From Marinomonas sp. KMM3893 (GTDB lineage: Bacteria; Pseudomonadota; Gammaproteobacteria; Pseudomonadales; Marinomonadaceae), in contig NZ_SJSC01000005.1 of assembly GCF_004352855.1 (NCBI RefSeq), positions 62,001-126,000 of the forward strand: a stretch of DNA of 64,000 nt, read 5' to 3'. Of the stretch, positions 34,733 through 43,678 are shown piece after piece (positions within the stretch are counted from its first letter, which is position 1; each line of letters starts with the position of its first letter). The translations under genes were made by a program, and so were the position numbers. A model generated the notes under the pieces. It ran no database searches. It was not told the DNA's origin and saw only the letters and a list, made by a program, of their open reading frames with translations.

Positions 34733-36486
34733 TACGCCTCCCTAACTTGAAACTCAATCGTCCAATGTAGGTCTGATTTTGTATCGTGCGCTTGCAACAG
34801 CAATAACCCGAGCTCAGTCACCCGAGCAGTCAAATACACACGAACCATCTCGCCTTCTTGGTAGTGCCCTGCATCTAGCTGCACACTAATAGGATTCAGC
34901 TCGGTCAATTGGGCCAAGGCAAACGAAGAAATCACTTTTCCTACGGAATCGACCTGACTGTCTTGAGACTGGAAGAAACGAAAGGTCACCGATTCGCCAA
35001 CCACCAAGGAAAATTCGTTGGGTAACATTTGCTCTTCAGAGCCTTCTTCTAACCCAAACGGCGCCACACAAACGGCGTCAACCGGTGGTGCCATGCCTGG
35101 AATCGCGGGCATTGGGCTCGCCACACCAATGTAATAATTCGCCGCCAAGCCACTTTTCACTTTTACGCCGCCTTCGGCTTGCACCACAGCGTAATACGTT
35201 GCTCCTTTCGCAACGGCGTGATCCAGGTGCGATGGCGTCAACATGGTCATCTCAACATCGCCCAACATGGCACGCAGGCGCGTTTCAATGGTGGTACGAA
35301 TTAAACCGGCGTTAAACACACCACCATTCAGCAAAATTTTCGTTGGCTTAGCCTGATGTTGGGCTAAAAACTCACTAATATGACGCGTAATGGCAGGATC
35401 ACTTTCGTAATCCAAGTTGATCGTACTGATGCCGCTTCGTGGGGCTTTCTGAGCCTGCTCACCAAACGCCACTTCAGGGAAAAAGCCTTGCAACAAAAGC
35501 TGCTGAACGTCGCCTTGAGTCAAGGTCGCTTTAATGCTGTTATTAAACAAACTGCGACCACGACTTGGAACGACAACACTCACGTCGGCCAAATCCGCAT
35601 TCGACAACAAGCGCTCTTTCGCCTCACGACACGCTTGCGTCAGACCTGAAATCTGCCAATGCTCTAACGTTGTACCGTTTTGTGCAAGCTGTCCAGCTAG
35701 GTGATAGGTCAATGCCATGTCCATGTTGTCGCCACCCAATAGGATATGACGACCCACAGCAACACGCTCCAAACCAAGTACGCCCTCTTGCTCAACCGCT
35801 TGGATCAAAGACAAGTCTGTTGTACCACCGCCCACATCCACAACCAGGATATGTTCGTTCACTTCAAGTGCATCCGTCCAAGACGCTTGATCTGCCAGCC
35901 AAGCGTAAAACGCCGCTAATGGCTCTTCAATCAAACGGGCTCGCAATCCGATGCGCTCCGCCGCTTGTTCAGTGATAGTACGCGCCGCCGGATCAAATGA
36001 GGCAGGCACAGTAATCACCACTTCTTGATCCTGTATCGGCGCATCAGGAAACGCCACTGTCCATGCGTTCACCAAGTGAGAGAGCAAGGTTTCAGTGACC
36101 GCTGCGGGCGAGATTTTTGTTACCTCTTCCAGCGCATCGATTGGCAAAACAGCTTCGTCTGCGCCCACTCGAGAGTGGCACAACCAGCTTTTAGCACTTT
36201 GCACCAAACGACCAGACGATTTGGCACCCAACTCTCTCGCAAGCTGCCCGACAATCGCATCGGCTTTGCCCCACGGCAATTGCATATCACTTTCTAAAAA
36301 CTCAGTGGCATGGGGGAAATACACAAAAGAAGGCAACAGTGGACGTTCTGCCACTTGCCCTGCCGCGGTGAACTGCGCAATAGGCAACTGTTTAATGTCT
36401 GCCGCGCCATTTTCAGTGTTGGCTGCAGAATAAAAGACAGCCGAATGCGTGGTACCTAGGTCGATACCAATAAAATAATCGCTCAT
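34732..36486 (-). CDS. Hsp70-family ATPase, short form
   Basis: 584 residues. GIDLGTTHSAVFYSA at the N-terminus, VVITVPASFDPAARTITEQAA, HILVVDVGGGTTDLSLI, LLGGDNMDMALTYHL and ILLNGGVFNAGLI show an intact Hsp70 ATPase domain (about 1-430), followed by a reduced beta-type substrate domain (about 450-584) and no helical lid. It differs clearly from the partner gene downstream, so the pair is not a recent duplication. Start/stop codons overlap (TAATG) with the downstream gene and only 2 bp separate it from the DUF2760 gene. The three likely act as one complex. Confidence 0.88.
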   Translation of the reverse strand: MSDYFIGIDLGTTHSAVFYSAANTENGAADIKQLPIAQFTAAGQVAERPLLPSFVYFPHATEFLESDMQLPWGKADAIVGQLARELGAKSSGRLVQSAKSWLCHSRVGADEAVLPIDALEEVTKISPAAVTETLLSHLVNAWTVAFPDAPIQDQEVVITVPASFDPAARTITEQAAERIGLRARLIEEPLAAFYAWLADQASWTDALEVNEHILVVDVGGGTTDLSLIQAVEQEGVLGLERVAVGRHILLGGDNMDMALTYHLAGQLAQNGTTLEHWQISGLTQACREAKERLLSNADLADVSVVVPSRGRSLFNNSIKATLTQGDVQQLLLQGFFPEVAFGEQAQKAPRSGISTINLDYESDPAITRHISEFLAQHQAKPTKILLNGGVFNAGLIRTTIETRLRAMLGDVEMTMLTPSHLDHAVAKGATYYAVVQAEGGVKVKSGLAANYYIGVASPMPAIPGMAPPVDAVCVAPFGLEEGSEEQMLPNEFSLVVGESVTFRFFQSQDSQVDSVGKVISSFALAQLTELNPISVQLDAGHYQEGEMVRVYLTARVTELGLLLLQAHDTKSDLHWTIEFQVREA

Positions 36487-36488
36487 GA

Positions 36489-37082
36489 CTATACCTCGAT
36501 TTCTGCGGGCGCTAGGATGGTTAAGTTATCGGTGGAGCTGACTTTAGGGAGCTGTGTGCTCGTCACTTTCCAACCTGGATGAATCAAGGTACCGGCATAA
36601 GGACCGACGCCCTCAACACGACCTTCTAGCTTAATTTGCTTGGCATCGTAGTCTGCTGGCACCTCAATGCGGCTGTTTTCTGGCGCACTGTTCACCACAT
36701 CAATGGTGAAGTGCTGCTTGATCACTTTCGCACAACCTGCATGAATTTGGCGTGCAGCAGCACCCACATCCGCGTCGTCGTAACCATCGATACTTTCTTG
36801 AATAAAGTCGATAAAGCGCGCCTCATGTTGCAACAGTTGCAGCAATTGATGCGCCCCATCTTCATTGACTGTGTCCAGGACTGGTGCCGCCACTTCAACT
36901 TCACGAATGACTTCAATTTCTTTGGTTATTACCTTTGGCTCCGCCTCAAAAGCCAATACTTCGCCTTTGCCTACTGCGGAACAACGGGCCGCGTAATCGC
37001 CGCTGCCCATGTATTTGAAAAACTGTCCAAACGCGCCAAAAAAGCGCGGAATAAAAGACATTGATGTAATTTTCTGGCTCAT
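36489..37082 (-). CDS. DUF2760 protein
   Basis: 197 residues, soluble. N-terminal amphipathic stretch SFIPRFFGAFGQFFKYMGSG, then a charged hinge with EIEVIREVEV, then a helical region ALHQLL-type (GAHQLLQLLQHEARFIDFIQESIDGYDDADVGAAARQIH), then a C-terminal beta part ending in VSSTDNLTILAPAEIEV. I recognise the DUF2760 pattern. No function has been assigned to the family as far as I know. It is found beside Hsp70 pairs, which suggests an adaptor or co-chaperone. It starts 3 bp after the uup stop codon. Confidence 0.85.
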   Translation of the reverse strand: MSQKITSMSFIPRFFGAFGQFFKYMGSGDYAARCSAVGKGEVLAFEAEPKVITKEIEVIREVEVAAPVLDTVNEDGAHQLLQLLQHEARFIDFIQESIDGYDDADVGAAARQIHAGCAKVIKQHFTIDVVNSAPENSRIEVPADYDAKQIKLEGRVEGVGPYAGTLIHPGWKVTSTQLPKVSSTDNLTILAPAEIEV

Positions 37083-37085
37083 AAC

Positions 37086-38993
37086 TTACCCATTCTGCAT
37101 TTCTTCTAACTCAAGCCAACGCTCCATGGTCGTCTCAAGTTCTTGTTCTTTCGCGGCCACTTTGGCTAAGGTTTTTTGAACCTGTTTAGCGTCGCCGGCA
37201 TAAAAATCAGCTGCACTCGTAATTTGATGCAAAGCCGCAATGTCATGCTCTAATGCCGCAATCGTTTCTGGCATAAGATCAAATTCACGCTGTATTTTAT
37301 AACTCAGCTTTGACTTAGGCTTTGCGGTTACGACCGTCTCCGCGGCTTTCTTCACTTCAATTTTAGCGGGCTTAGTCTCGTTAGTTTGAGACGTCGATTC
37401 GGTTGGGAACTTACCCCCTTGACGAATCCAATCTTGGTAGCCACCTACGTATTCACGCACGCGACCTTCCCCTTCAAACGCAATCACACTGGTCACTACG
37501 CTGTCCAAGAACGCACGGTCATGGCTTACTAACAGCAAGGTGCCGTCGTAGTTCAGCAATAATTCTTCCAATAACTCCAAGGTTTCCACATCGAGGTCAT
37601 TGGTAGGCTCATCCATCACCAACAGGTTGGCAGGTTTGGTAAACAGCTTGGCAAGCAACACACGGTTTCGCTCACCACCAGACAAGGCTTTGACTGGCGT
37701 ACGAGCACGCTCTGGTGGGAATAAGAAATCACCAAGGTAGCCAATGACGTGTTTGTTCTGGCCATTGATTTCGATGGTTTCTTTGCCTTCCCCTACGTTT
37801 TCAGCAACGGTTTGCTCAGGGTCAAGCTGTTCACGAAGCTGGTCAAAATAAGCAACGTTAAGCTTAGTACCTTGGCGAACGGTACCTGAATCCGCTTGCA
37901 AATCACCCAAGAGGATTTTTAAGAAGGTACTTTTACCACAACCATTGGGGCCGATAAGGCCAATACGGTCACCGCGATTCACTATCAAGTCCATTGGCTG
38001 AAGAATCACTTTGTCTTCGAACGAGTGAGCCACTTGAGTGAACTCTGCCACCAATTTGCCTGAGCTTTCTTTGGTCTCAATAGCCATTTTGGCGTTGCCT
38101 TGACGATTAATCCGTTCTGAACGCTCAACACGCAACGCTTTCAAAGCGCGCACACGGCCTTCGTTACGAGTACGGCGGGCTTTGATACCTTGACGAATCC
38201 AAACTTCTTCTTCAGCAAGGCGCTTATCAAACAAGGCATTGGCACGTTCTTCTTCTTCCAACATCTTTTCTTTAAAGACAAGGAATTCATTAATGTTGCC
38301 ACTAAAGGAAATCAAGTTACCACGGTCTAACTCAATAATACGGTTCGCTAATTTTTCTAGGAAACGACGGTCATGGGTAATAAATAAGATCAACCCACGA
38401 AATTGCTGAAGCTGTTGCTCCATCCATTCGATGGTCGGCACATCCAAATGGTTTGTCGGCTCATCAAGCAGCAATACATCTGGGTTTGATACCAATGCTT
38501 GCGCCAAAATAACACGACGACGCCAGCCACCAGACAATTCAGACATGAGCTTTTCAGCCGGCAGCTTCAAGCGTTGAATCATGTGATTTACGCGTTGTTC
38601 AAGATCCCAACCTTGGATCTTATCCAGCTCACTTTGAATGTCGCCTAACTCATTAGAATGATCGTTTTCGAAATCTTCCAACAAGGCAAAGTAACGTTTC
38701 ATTAGGTCATGGGCTTTACCAGCGCCTTCACTGACCACTTCACGAACCGTCTTATTGTTGGCATCAGGAAGCTCTTGAGGAAGCTGGGCAATGCGCATTC
38801 CTCCCTCCAAACGAACCACACCTTCATCGGCGACTTGTTCACCTGAAATGATTTTTAAGAGCGTTGATTTACCCGCGCCATTGCGCCCGATAATAGCAAC
38901 ACGTTCCCCTGCTTCTGCAGCGAAACTGATTTTTGACAGCAGCGGATTATGCCCGAATGCAACACTGACCTGTTCTAAAGACAATAGACTCAT
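37086..38993 (-). CDS. uup: ABC-F family ATPase Uup
   Basis: 635 residues, two ABC domains in one chain without membrane segments. First domain: Walker A GRNGAGKSTLL, signature LSGGWRRRV, Walker B DVLLLDEPTNHLD. Second: GPNGCGKSTFL, LSGGERNRV, LLVMDEPTNDLD. Both have the ABC-F linker region between them (about 235-310, rich in Glu/Arg), and a C-terminal coiled coil (about 560-635) typical of Uup. ABC-F proteins act on the ribosome; Uup also affects transposon excision and branched DNA. It is the first gene of an operon with the DUF2760 and Hsp70 genes. Confidence 0.92.
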   Translation of the reverse strand: MSLLSLEQVSVAFGHNPLLSKISFAAEAGERVAIIGRNGAGKSTLLKIISGEQVADEGVVRLEGGMRIAQLPQELPDANNKTVREVVSEGAGKAHDLMKRYFALLEDFENDHSNELGDIQSELDKIQGWDLEQRVNHMIQRLKLPAEKLMSELSGGWRRRVILAQALVSNPDVLLLDEPTNHLDVPTIEWMEQQLQQFRGLILFITHDRRFLEKLANRIIELDRGNLISFSGNINEFLVFKEKMLEEEERANALFDKRLAEEEVWIRQGIKARRTRNEGRVRALKALRVERSERINRQGNAKMAIETKESSGKLVAEFTQVAHSFEDKVILQPMDLIVNRGDRIGLIGPNGCGKSTFLKILLGDLQADSGTVRQGTKLNVAYFDQLREQLDPEQTVAENVGEGKETIEINGQNKHVIGYLGDFLFPPERARTPVKALSGGERNRVLLAKLFTKPANLLVMDEPTNDLDVETLELLEELLLNYDGTLLLVSHDRAFLDSVVTSVIAFEGEGRVREYVGGYQDWIRQGGKFPTESTSQTNETKPAKIEVKKAAETVVTAKPKSKLSYKIQREFDLMPETIAALEHDIAALHQITSAADFYAGDAKQVQKTLAKVAAKEQELETTMERWLELEEMQNG

Positions 38994-39163
38994 ATCTATC
39001 CAAATAAAAAAGAGAGTAAATTTTGTGGGCGTATAATATCACCCTTCCTAACGAAGGTTTAGCGAAACCAAGAAGTGACAATCTAAAAATTGACAATTAG
39101 CCACCAATAAAAAGAGAAAACCGCCGCTGAAAGCGACCCGATACAACATTCATCAAAGAAATA

Positions 39164-39177
39164 TGCTTATATAAGCA
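39164..39177. promoter_or_regulatory. Perfect 14-bp palindrome upstream of the RND pump operon
   Basis: TGCTTATATAAGCA, 94 bp before the membrane-fusion gene and 171 bp upstream of the divergent uup start. Candidate repressor operator; efflux operons are often controlled this way, but no repressor gene is adjacent. Confidence 0.45.
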
Positions 39178-39270
39178 AATCAAGATCATTTAATGACGTG
39201 TTTTTTGTGCATATAATTGACGCAAAACTTAAAATAATAAAAACAAGCAAAATGCATCAAGGAGCGGTTA

Positions 39271-40419
39271 ATGGAGCTTAAAAGCAAAATAGGCCCAGTG
39301 GTTGCCATCACGATCACCATTGCGGCGGTCTTATGGGTATACGCTGGCGGGCACGGCATTACCGCAGCACAACACAGCAGCGCAGAGAGCAGCAGCAGCA
39401 ACACAACAGCCATGGCTAACGACACTGCCTCAAAAAGCGCAGATAAGGCGCCAGAAAAGAACACCAATCAAGCTTCACTCAGCACGCAAAAATACAGTGT
39501 TCAAGCTAACACAATCCACGCCCAAAACATCGCTTTACAGCTGGCGATATCCGGCCAAACTGTGGCAGACAAAACCCTCACTTTAACCAATAGCTATAAA
39601 GGAAAAGTGGTTAAGCTTTACGTTAAAAAAGGGGATTTCCTAAAAAAAGGCGCGCCAATTTTACAAATTGACACTCGCGTTCTGCAAGCCCAGATAGCAG
39701 AGACAAAATCCCTTACCAAACAAAGAAGCATCGAGTTGAAGGGATTAACAAAACTCAAAGACATCAACCTCACCTCGAACGTTCGTCTAGCGGAAGCCGA
39801 AACCAACTTAGCCACCGCCCTTAGCACCGCAAAATCGCTAGCCATTAATTTAGAAAATGCCACTGTAACCGCCCCCTTCTCTGGTGTTCTCAACACCCTA
39901 GACATAGAAGAAGGTCAGATGCTCAGCGACGACACCCCAATAGGCTCACTCGTTTCGTTAAACCCACTGCATATCCAAGTCCCCATTCCACAAAATAAGA
40001 TCCACCACATTCACCAAGGAACCCTCGGCCAAGTCCACTTAGCCACAGGGCTTGAAACCACTGGCGAAGTGTCTTATATCAGCCGCCAAGCCAACCCAGA
40101 AAGCCGTACAATCAATGTTGAGCTACTGGTGAACAACCCAAATCATGCTATTCCCTCCGGCTTAACCGCCGATGTCGATTTTTCCCTCGGGCAACAAAAA
40201 GCACAGGCTTTTTCTCCAGCCCTGCTAACGCTTGACGATAACGGCCATACCGCCGTCAAAATATTAGATGAACAGCATAAGGTCGCGTCTCTTCCTGTCA
40301 CCATTGTGAAATCGGAACGAGACAAAGTGTGGGTACTAGGGCTACCAGATAGCGTCAATCTGATCACTGTTGGCCAGGGCTTTGTGGCCGCTGGCGATAC
40401 CGTTGACGCTCATTATTAG
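39271..40419 (+). CDS. RND efflux membrane-fusion (periplasmic adaptor) protein
   Basis: 382 residues. An N-terminal membrane anchor (about 8-27, no lipobox cysteine) is followed by a low-complexity Ser/Thr/Asn/Ala linker (about 33-70). The HlyD/AcrA-type body then shows the lipoyl half GKVVKLYVKKGDFLKKGAPILQID, a short helical hairpin (about 140-200) and the second lipoyl half ATVTAPFSGVLNTLDIEEGQ, then beta-barrel and membrane-proximal domains. It bridges the inner-membrane pump to an outer-membrane channel. SD AAGGAG at 39259-39264 fixes the start. The RND pump gene follows 12 bp later. Confidence 0.92.
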   Translation: MELKSKIGPVVAITITIAAVLWVYAGGHGITAAQHSSAESSSSNTTAMANDTASKSADKAPEKNTNQASLSTQKYSVQANTIHAQNIALQLAISGQTVADKTLTLTNSYKGKVVKLYVKKGDFLKKGAPILQIDTRVLQAQIAETKSLTKQRSIELKGLTKLKDINLTSNVRLAEAETNLATALSTAKSLAINLENATVTAPFSGVLNTLDIEEGQMLSDDTPIGSLVSLNPLHIQVPIPQNKIHHIHQGTLGQVHLATGLETTGEVSYISRQANPESRTINVELLVNNPNHAIPSGLTADVDFSLGQQKAQAFSPALLTLDDNGHTAVKILDEQHKVASLPVTIVKSERDKVWVLGLPDSVNLITVGQGFVAAGDTVDAHY

Positions 40420-40431
40420 GGAAAATAGTTT

Positions 40432-43400
40432 ATGCAAACACTCATTGAAGCGGCGCTTGCCCGCTCTCGGACGGTATTATTACTCTTTACCCTGGTCCTG
40501 ATTGCTGGTGCGGTGTCTTACATTGAAATAGCAAAAGAAAGCACGCCTGATATCACCATCCCTATGGCATACGTGTCTGTCACCTTAGATGGCATTTCAC
40601 CAGAAGACGCCGATAGCTTATTAGTCCATCCGCTGGAGCAAGAGCTAAAAGGGCTAGACGATCTAAAAAAAATCAGCTCAACCGCGTCTGAAAATCACGC
40701 CTCTATCATCTTAGAGTTCAATCAGGGAACCAACATTGATCAGGCGATCATAGACACTCAAGAAAAAGTCAATCGCGCCAAAAGCGAACTGCCTGATGAC
40801 GCTGACGAGCCCACGGTAACAGAAATCAACTTATCGACTTTCCCCGTACTGCGGATTAATTTATCCGGCAATGTGGGGTTCTCCACCTTAAGTCGCGTGG
40901 CCAATGATTTACAGGATCAAATTGAAGGCACCAAGGGCGTATTAGAAGCGCAGATCAGTGGCGACAGAGAGCAACAAGCACAAATTATCATCCGCCCTGA
41001 ACAGCTCAACAGCTACCATTTAAACCTCTCTGATGTGGCGAACTTTGTTTCAGGCAACAACCAACTGGTCGCGGCGGGCAACCTAGACACAGGCGCGGGA
41101 CGCTTTCCACTCAAAGTGCCAGGGCTATTAAAAACAAAAGAAGACATTCTAAACTTGCCAATCAAGGTCGATGGCGACAACGTTGTTAAATTAGGCGATA
41201 TAGCCAGTGGCGAACTGACCTTTGAAGACCCCAGTAGTTACGCCAGAGTGGATGGCAAAAACAGCATATCACTCGCGGTTTCTAAACGGGTGGGTGCCAA
41301 CATCATTGACACCCTAGATGCGGTCAAAGCTCTGGTTAAGAAAAACAGTGAACAATGGCCCGAAGGCATCGAGTATAGCCTGTCTCAAGACGAATCCAGC
41401 AATATAAAAACCTCTCTAAACGATCTGTTTAACAATGTGTTAACCGCCACTTTATTAGTCATGATCGTCATTGTATGGGCGCTCGGCATTCGCAGCGCCA
41501 TCCTGGTCGGGCTGGCAATCCCTGGGGCGTTTCTCGCCGGCATTTTGCTGCTCAACATTCAAGGTTACACCATTAACATGGTGGTGCTTTTCGCCCTTAT
41601 TTTAAGCGTTGGCATGTTGGTTGATGGCGCCATTGTGGTCACCGAATACGCCGACCGAAAACTCGCCGAAGGCGCAAACAAAAAAGACGCTTACAGCGAA
41701 GCCGCCAAGCGCATGGCATGGCCCATCATAGCCTCTACCGCGACCACACTGGCGGTCTTTATGCCATTGCTCTTTTGGCCTGATATTGTCGGCGAATTTA
41801 TGCGCTACCTACCCATCACAGTGATTGCGACACTGTGTGCTTCGCTGGTGATGGCGCTCATTGTTCTGCCGACACTTGGCTCCCTAATTGGTAAAAAAGG
41901 CAGTTACAGCAACAACACCCTGATGTCACTGCGGATCGCAGAAAACGGCGATTTAAGCAAACTCAAAGGCCTTTCTGGTTGGTACAGCCGCGTACTCACT
42001 CGCCTGGTGGAAATACCTATCTGGGTACTGCTGTTTGTTGTTTCATTACTCATTGGCGTTCAAGTCATCTATGGCCTTTACGGCAAAGGCGTGGAGTTTT
42101 TCCCTAATATTGAGCCCGACGTTGCCAACCTTGAAATTCACGCCCGTGGCAACCTGTCGCTTAAGGAAAAAGATGCGCTCGTCCACAAGGTGGAAAATCT
42201 CCTCGTTGGCAACCCGAATCTAAAAAACCTCATAGCAACAACCTTTGATAGCCCAGGAAACACAGACGCAGCAGACAGCATAGGCAAAATTTCCATGGAG
42301 TTTATTGATTGGTCTCAACGTGAGCCAGCCAATGAAATACTCAAGCAAATTCGCCAGAAAACCGCTCAAATCCCTGGCATACTGGTCACCACAGAAGTGC
42401 AACAGGACGGCCCTCAATCGGGCGCAGACATTCAATTAGAACTCAGCTCCGATTACAGCCAACCTCTAAATGAAGCGGCGGATTTAATCTCTCAGCAACT
42501 GAGGTCACAAAGCAGCATTATTTCCGTGGAAGACGATCGTTCATTGCCAGGCATTGAATGGCGAATCGAAGTGGATCGCGCCAAAGCCAGTCGCTATGGT
42601 GTCGATATGAACACCCTAGGCAATGTGGTCAAACTGGTGAGCAACGGATTAATTCTCAGCGACTTCTTACCAGAAGGCGCCGACGACAAGATCGACATAG
42701 TCCTGCGTTATCCGGTCAATCAGCGCAGCCTAGAGCAGCTTGATCAGTTGCAGATCCCTTCTTCTCAAGGGCCGATTCCCGCCAGCAACTTTATTCACCG
42801 TTACGCCGGTCCCAAACAAGGGGTAATTAATCGAACGGATGGCAAAAAAACCATCACCATTGATGCCAACGTTCAAGATGGCGTGGTGGTCAACAATGTG
42901 ATCAATCAAATCAAAGCGCAGCTGGATTCTGAGCTGCCTAATATGGTTTCTTACCAGTTCCGAGGCAATACGGAGAACCAACAAAAATCCACCGACTTTT
43001 TAATGAAAGCCTTCTTTGTCGCGTTCTTTATTATGGCGATCATTTTAGTGACTCAGTTTAATAATTTCTTCCAGTGCATATTGATCCTGAGCGCGGTTAT
43101 CTTCTCCACGATCGGCGTGTTTATTGGCTTGATGCTAAAAGGTCAGCCATTTGGCGTGGTGATGAGCGGCGTTGGGGTGATTGCGTTGGCGGGCATAGTC
43201 GTCAACAACAACATTGTCCTGATCGACACTTTTAACACCCTAAGAGCCCAAGGTATGAAAGTGCGTGAGGCGGCGATTCGCACCGGAGTACAGCGTTTAC
43301 GCCCCGTCATGCTGACCACCATCACCACCATTCTAGGCTTGGTGCCTATGGTGTTCCAACTGAACGTGGACCTGATCCACCAATCCATCAGCGTCGGTGC

Positions 43401-43575
43401 GCCTTCGGCTCAATGGTGGACACAACTGTCTACCGCCATTGCCGGTGGGCTCACTTTTGCCACGCCGTTAACGCTTATTTTAACCCCTTGTTTGTTAGTG
43501 CTCGGTTATCGCCGTGCAGAACGCAAGCAAGAAGCCCAAGACCAAGCAGACAAACTGGCCTCAATAGAAAGCTAA
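40432..43575 (+). CDS. RND family efflux pump, inner-membrane transporter
   Basis: 1047 residues, AcrB-size. Twelve TM helices are recognisable with two large periplasmic loops; ESTPDITIPMAYVSVTLDG and GLDDLKKISSTASENHASI are typical porter-domain blocks. TM4 reads SVGMLVDGAIVVTEYADR: the first relay aspartate (Asp398) is present but the second position is Gly399, where AcrB has Asp408. In TM10 the AcrB Lys940 position is Asn926 (VVNNNIVLID). The pump may therefore use a different relay. Substrate unknown; no outer-membrane TolC-type gene follows. It ends in a bidirectional terminator with metZ. Confidence 0.92.
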   Translation: MQTLIEAALARSRTVLLLFTLVLIAGAVSYIEIAKESTPDITIPMAYVSVTLDGISPEDADSLLVHPLEQELKGLDDLKKISSTASENHASIILEFNQGTNIDQAIIDTQEKVNRAKSELPDDADEPTVTEINLSTFPVLRINLSGNVGFSTLSRVANDLQDQIEGTKGVLEAQISGDREQQAQIIIRPEQLNSYHLNLSDVANFVSGNNQLVAAGNLDTGAGRFPLKVPGLLKTKEDILNLPIKVDGDNVVKLGDIASGELTFEDPSSYARVDGKNSISLAVSKRVGANIIDTLDAVKALVKKNSEQWPEGIEYSLSQDESSNIKTSLNDLFNNVLTATLLVMIVIVWALGIRSAILVGLAIPGAFLAGILLLNIQGYTINMVVLFALILSVGMLVDGAIVVTEYADRKLAEGANKKDAYSEAAKRMAWPIIASTATTLAVFMPLLFWPDIVGEFMRYLPITVIATLCASLVMALIVLPTLGSLIGKKGSYSNNTLMSLRIAENGDLSKLKGLSGWYSRVLTRLVEIPIWVLLFVVSLLIGVQVIYGLYGKGVEFFPNIEPDVANLEIHARGNLSLKEKDALVHKVENLLVGNPNLKNLIATTFDSPGNTDAADSIGKISMEFIDWSQREPANEILKQIRQKTAQIPGILVTTEVQQDGPQSGADIQLELSSDYSQPLNEAADLISQQLRSQSSIISVEDDRSLPGIEWRIEVDRAKASRYGVDMNTLGNVVKLVSNGLILSDFLPEGADDKIDIVLRYPVNQRSLEQLDQLQIPSSQGPIPASNFIHRYAGPKQGVINRTDGKKTITIDANVQDGVVVNNVINQIKAQLDSELPNMVSYQFRGNTENQQKSTDFLMKAFFVAFFIMAIILVTQFNNFFQCILILSAVIFSTIGVFIGLMLKGQPFGVVMSGVGVIALAGIVVNNNIVLIDTFNTLRAQGMKVREAAIRTGVQRLRPVMLTTITTILGLVPMVFQLNVDLIHQSISVGAPSAQWWTQLSTAIAGGLTFATPLTLILTPCLLVLGYRRAERKQEAQDQADKLASIES

Positions 43576-43626
43576 CCATTGGAATTTCCCCCATAGACAA
43601 GCTTCTATGAATGAAAGTCCAGACAT

Positions 43627-43664
43627 AAAAAAACGGAATCGCCCGTTGGCCGATTCCGTTTTTT
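43627..43664. terminator. Bidirectional terminator between the RND pump gene and metZ
   Basis: 14-bp perfect stem AAAAAACGGAATCG with CGATTCCGTTTTTT around a 9-base loop; A-run and T-run allow function on both strands. Confidence 0.92.
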
Positions 43665-43678
43665 AGCGCACCAAAAGA

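Noticed and set aside
32021-36486. Treating the two Hsp70 genes as a recent tandem duplication
   Set aside because: Their sequences diverge well beyond the conserved nucleotide-binding blocks and their C-termini are unrelated.
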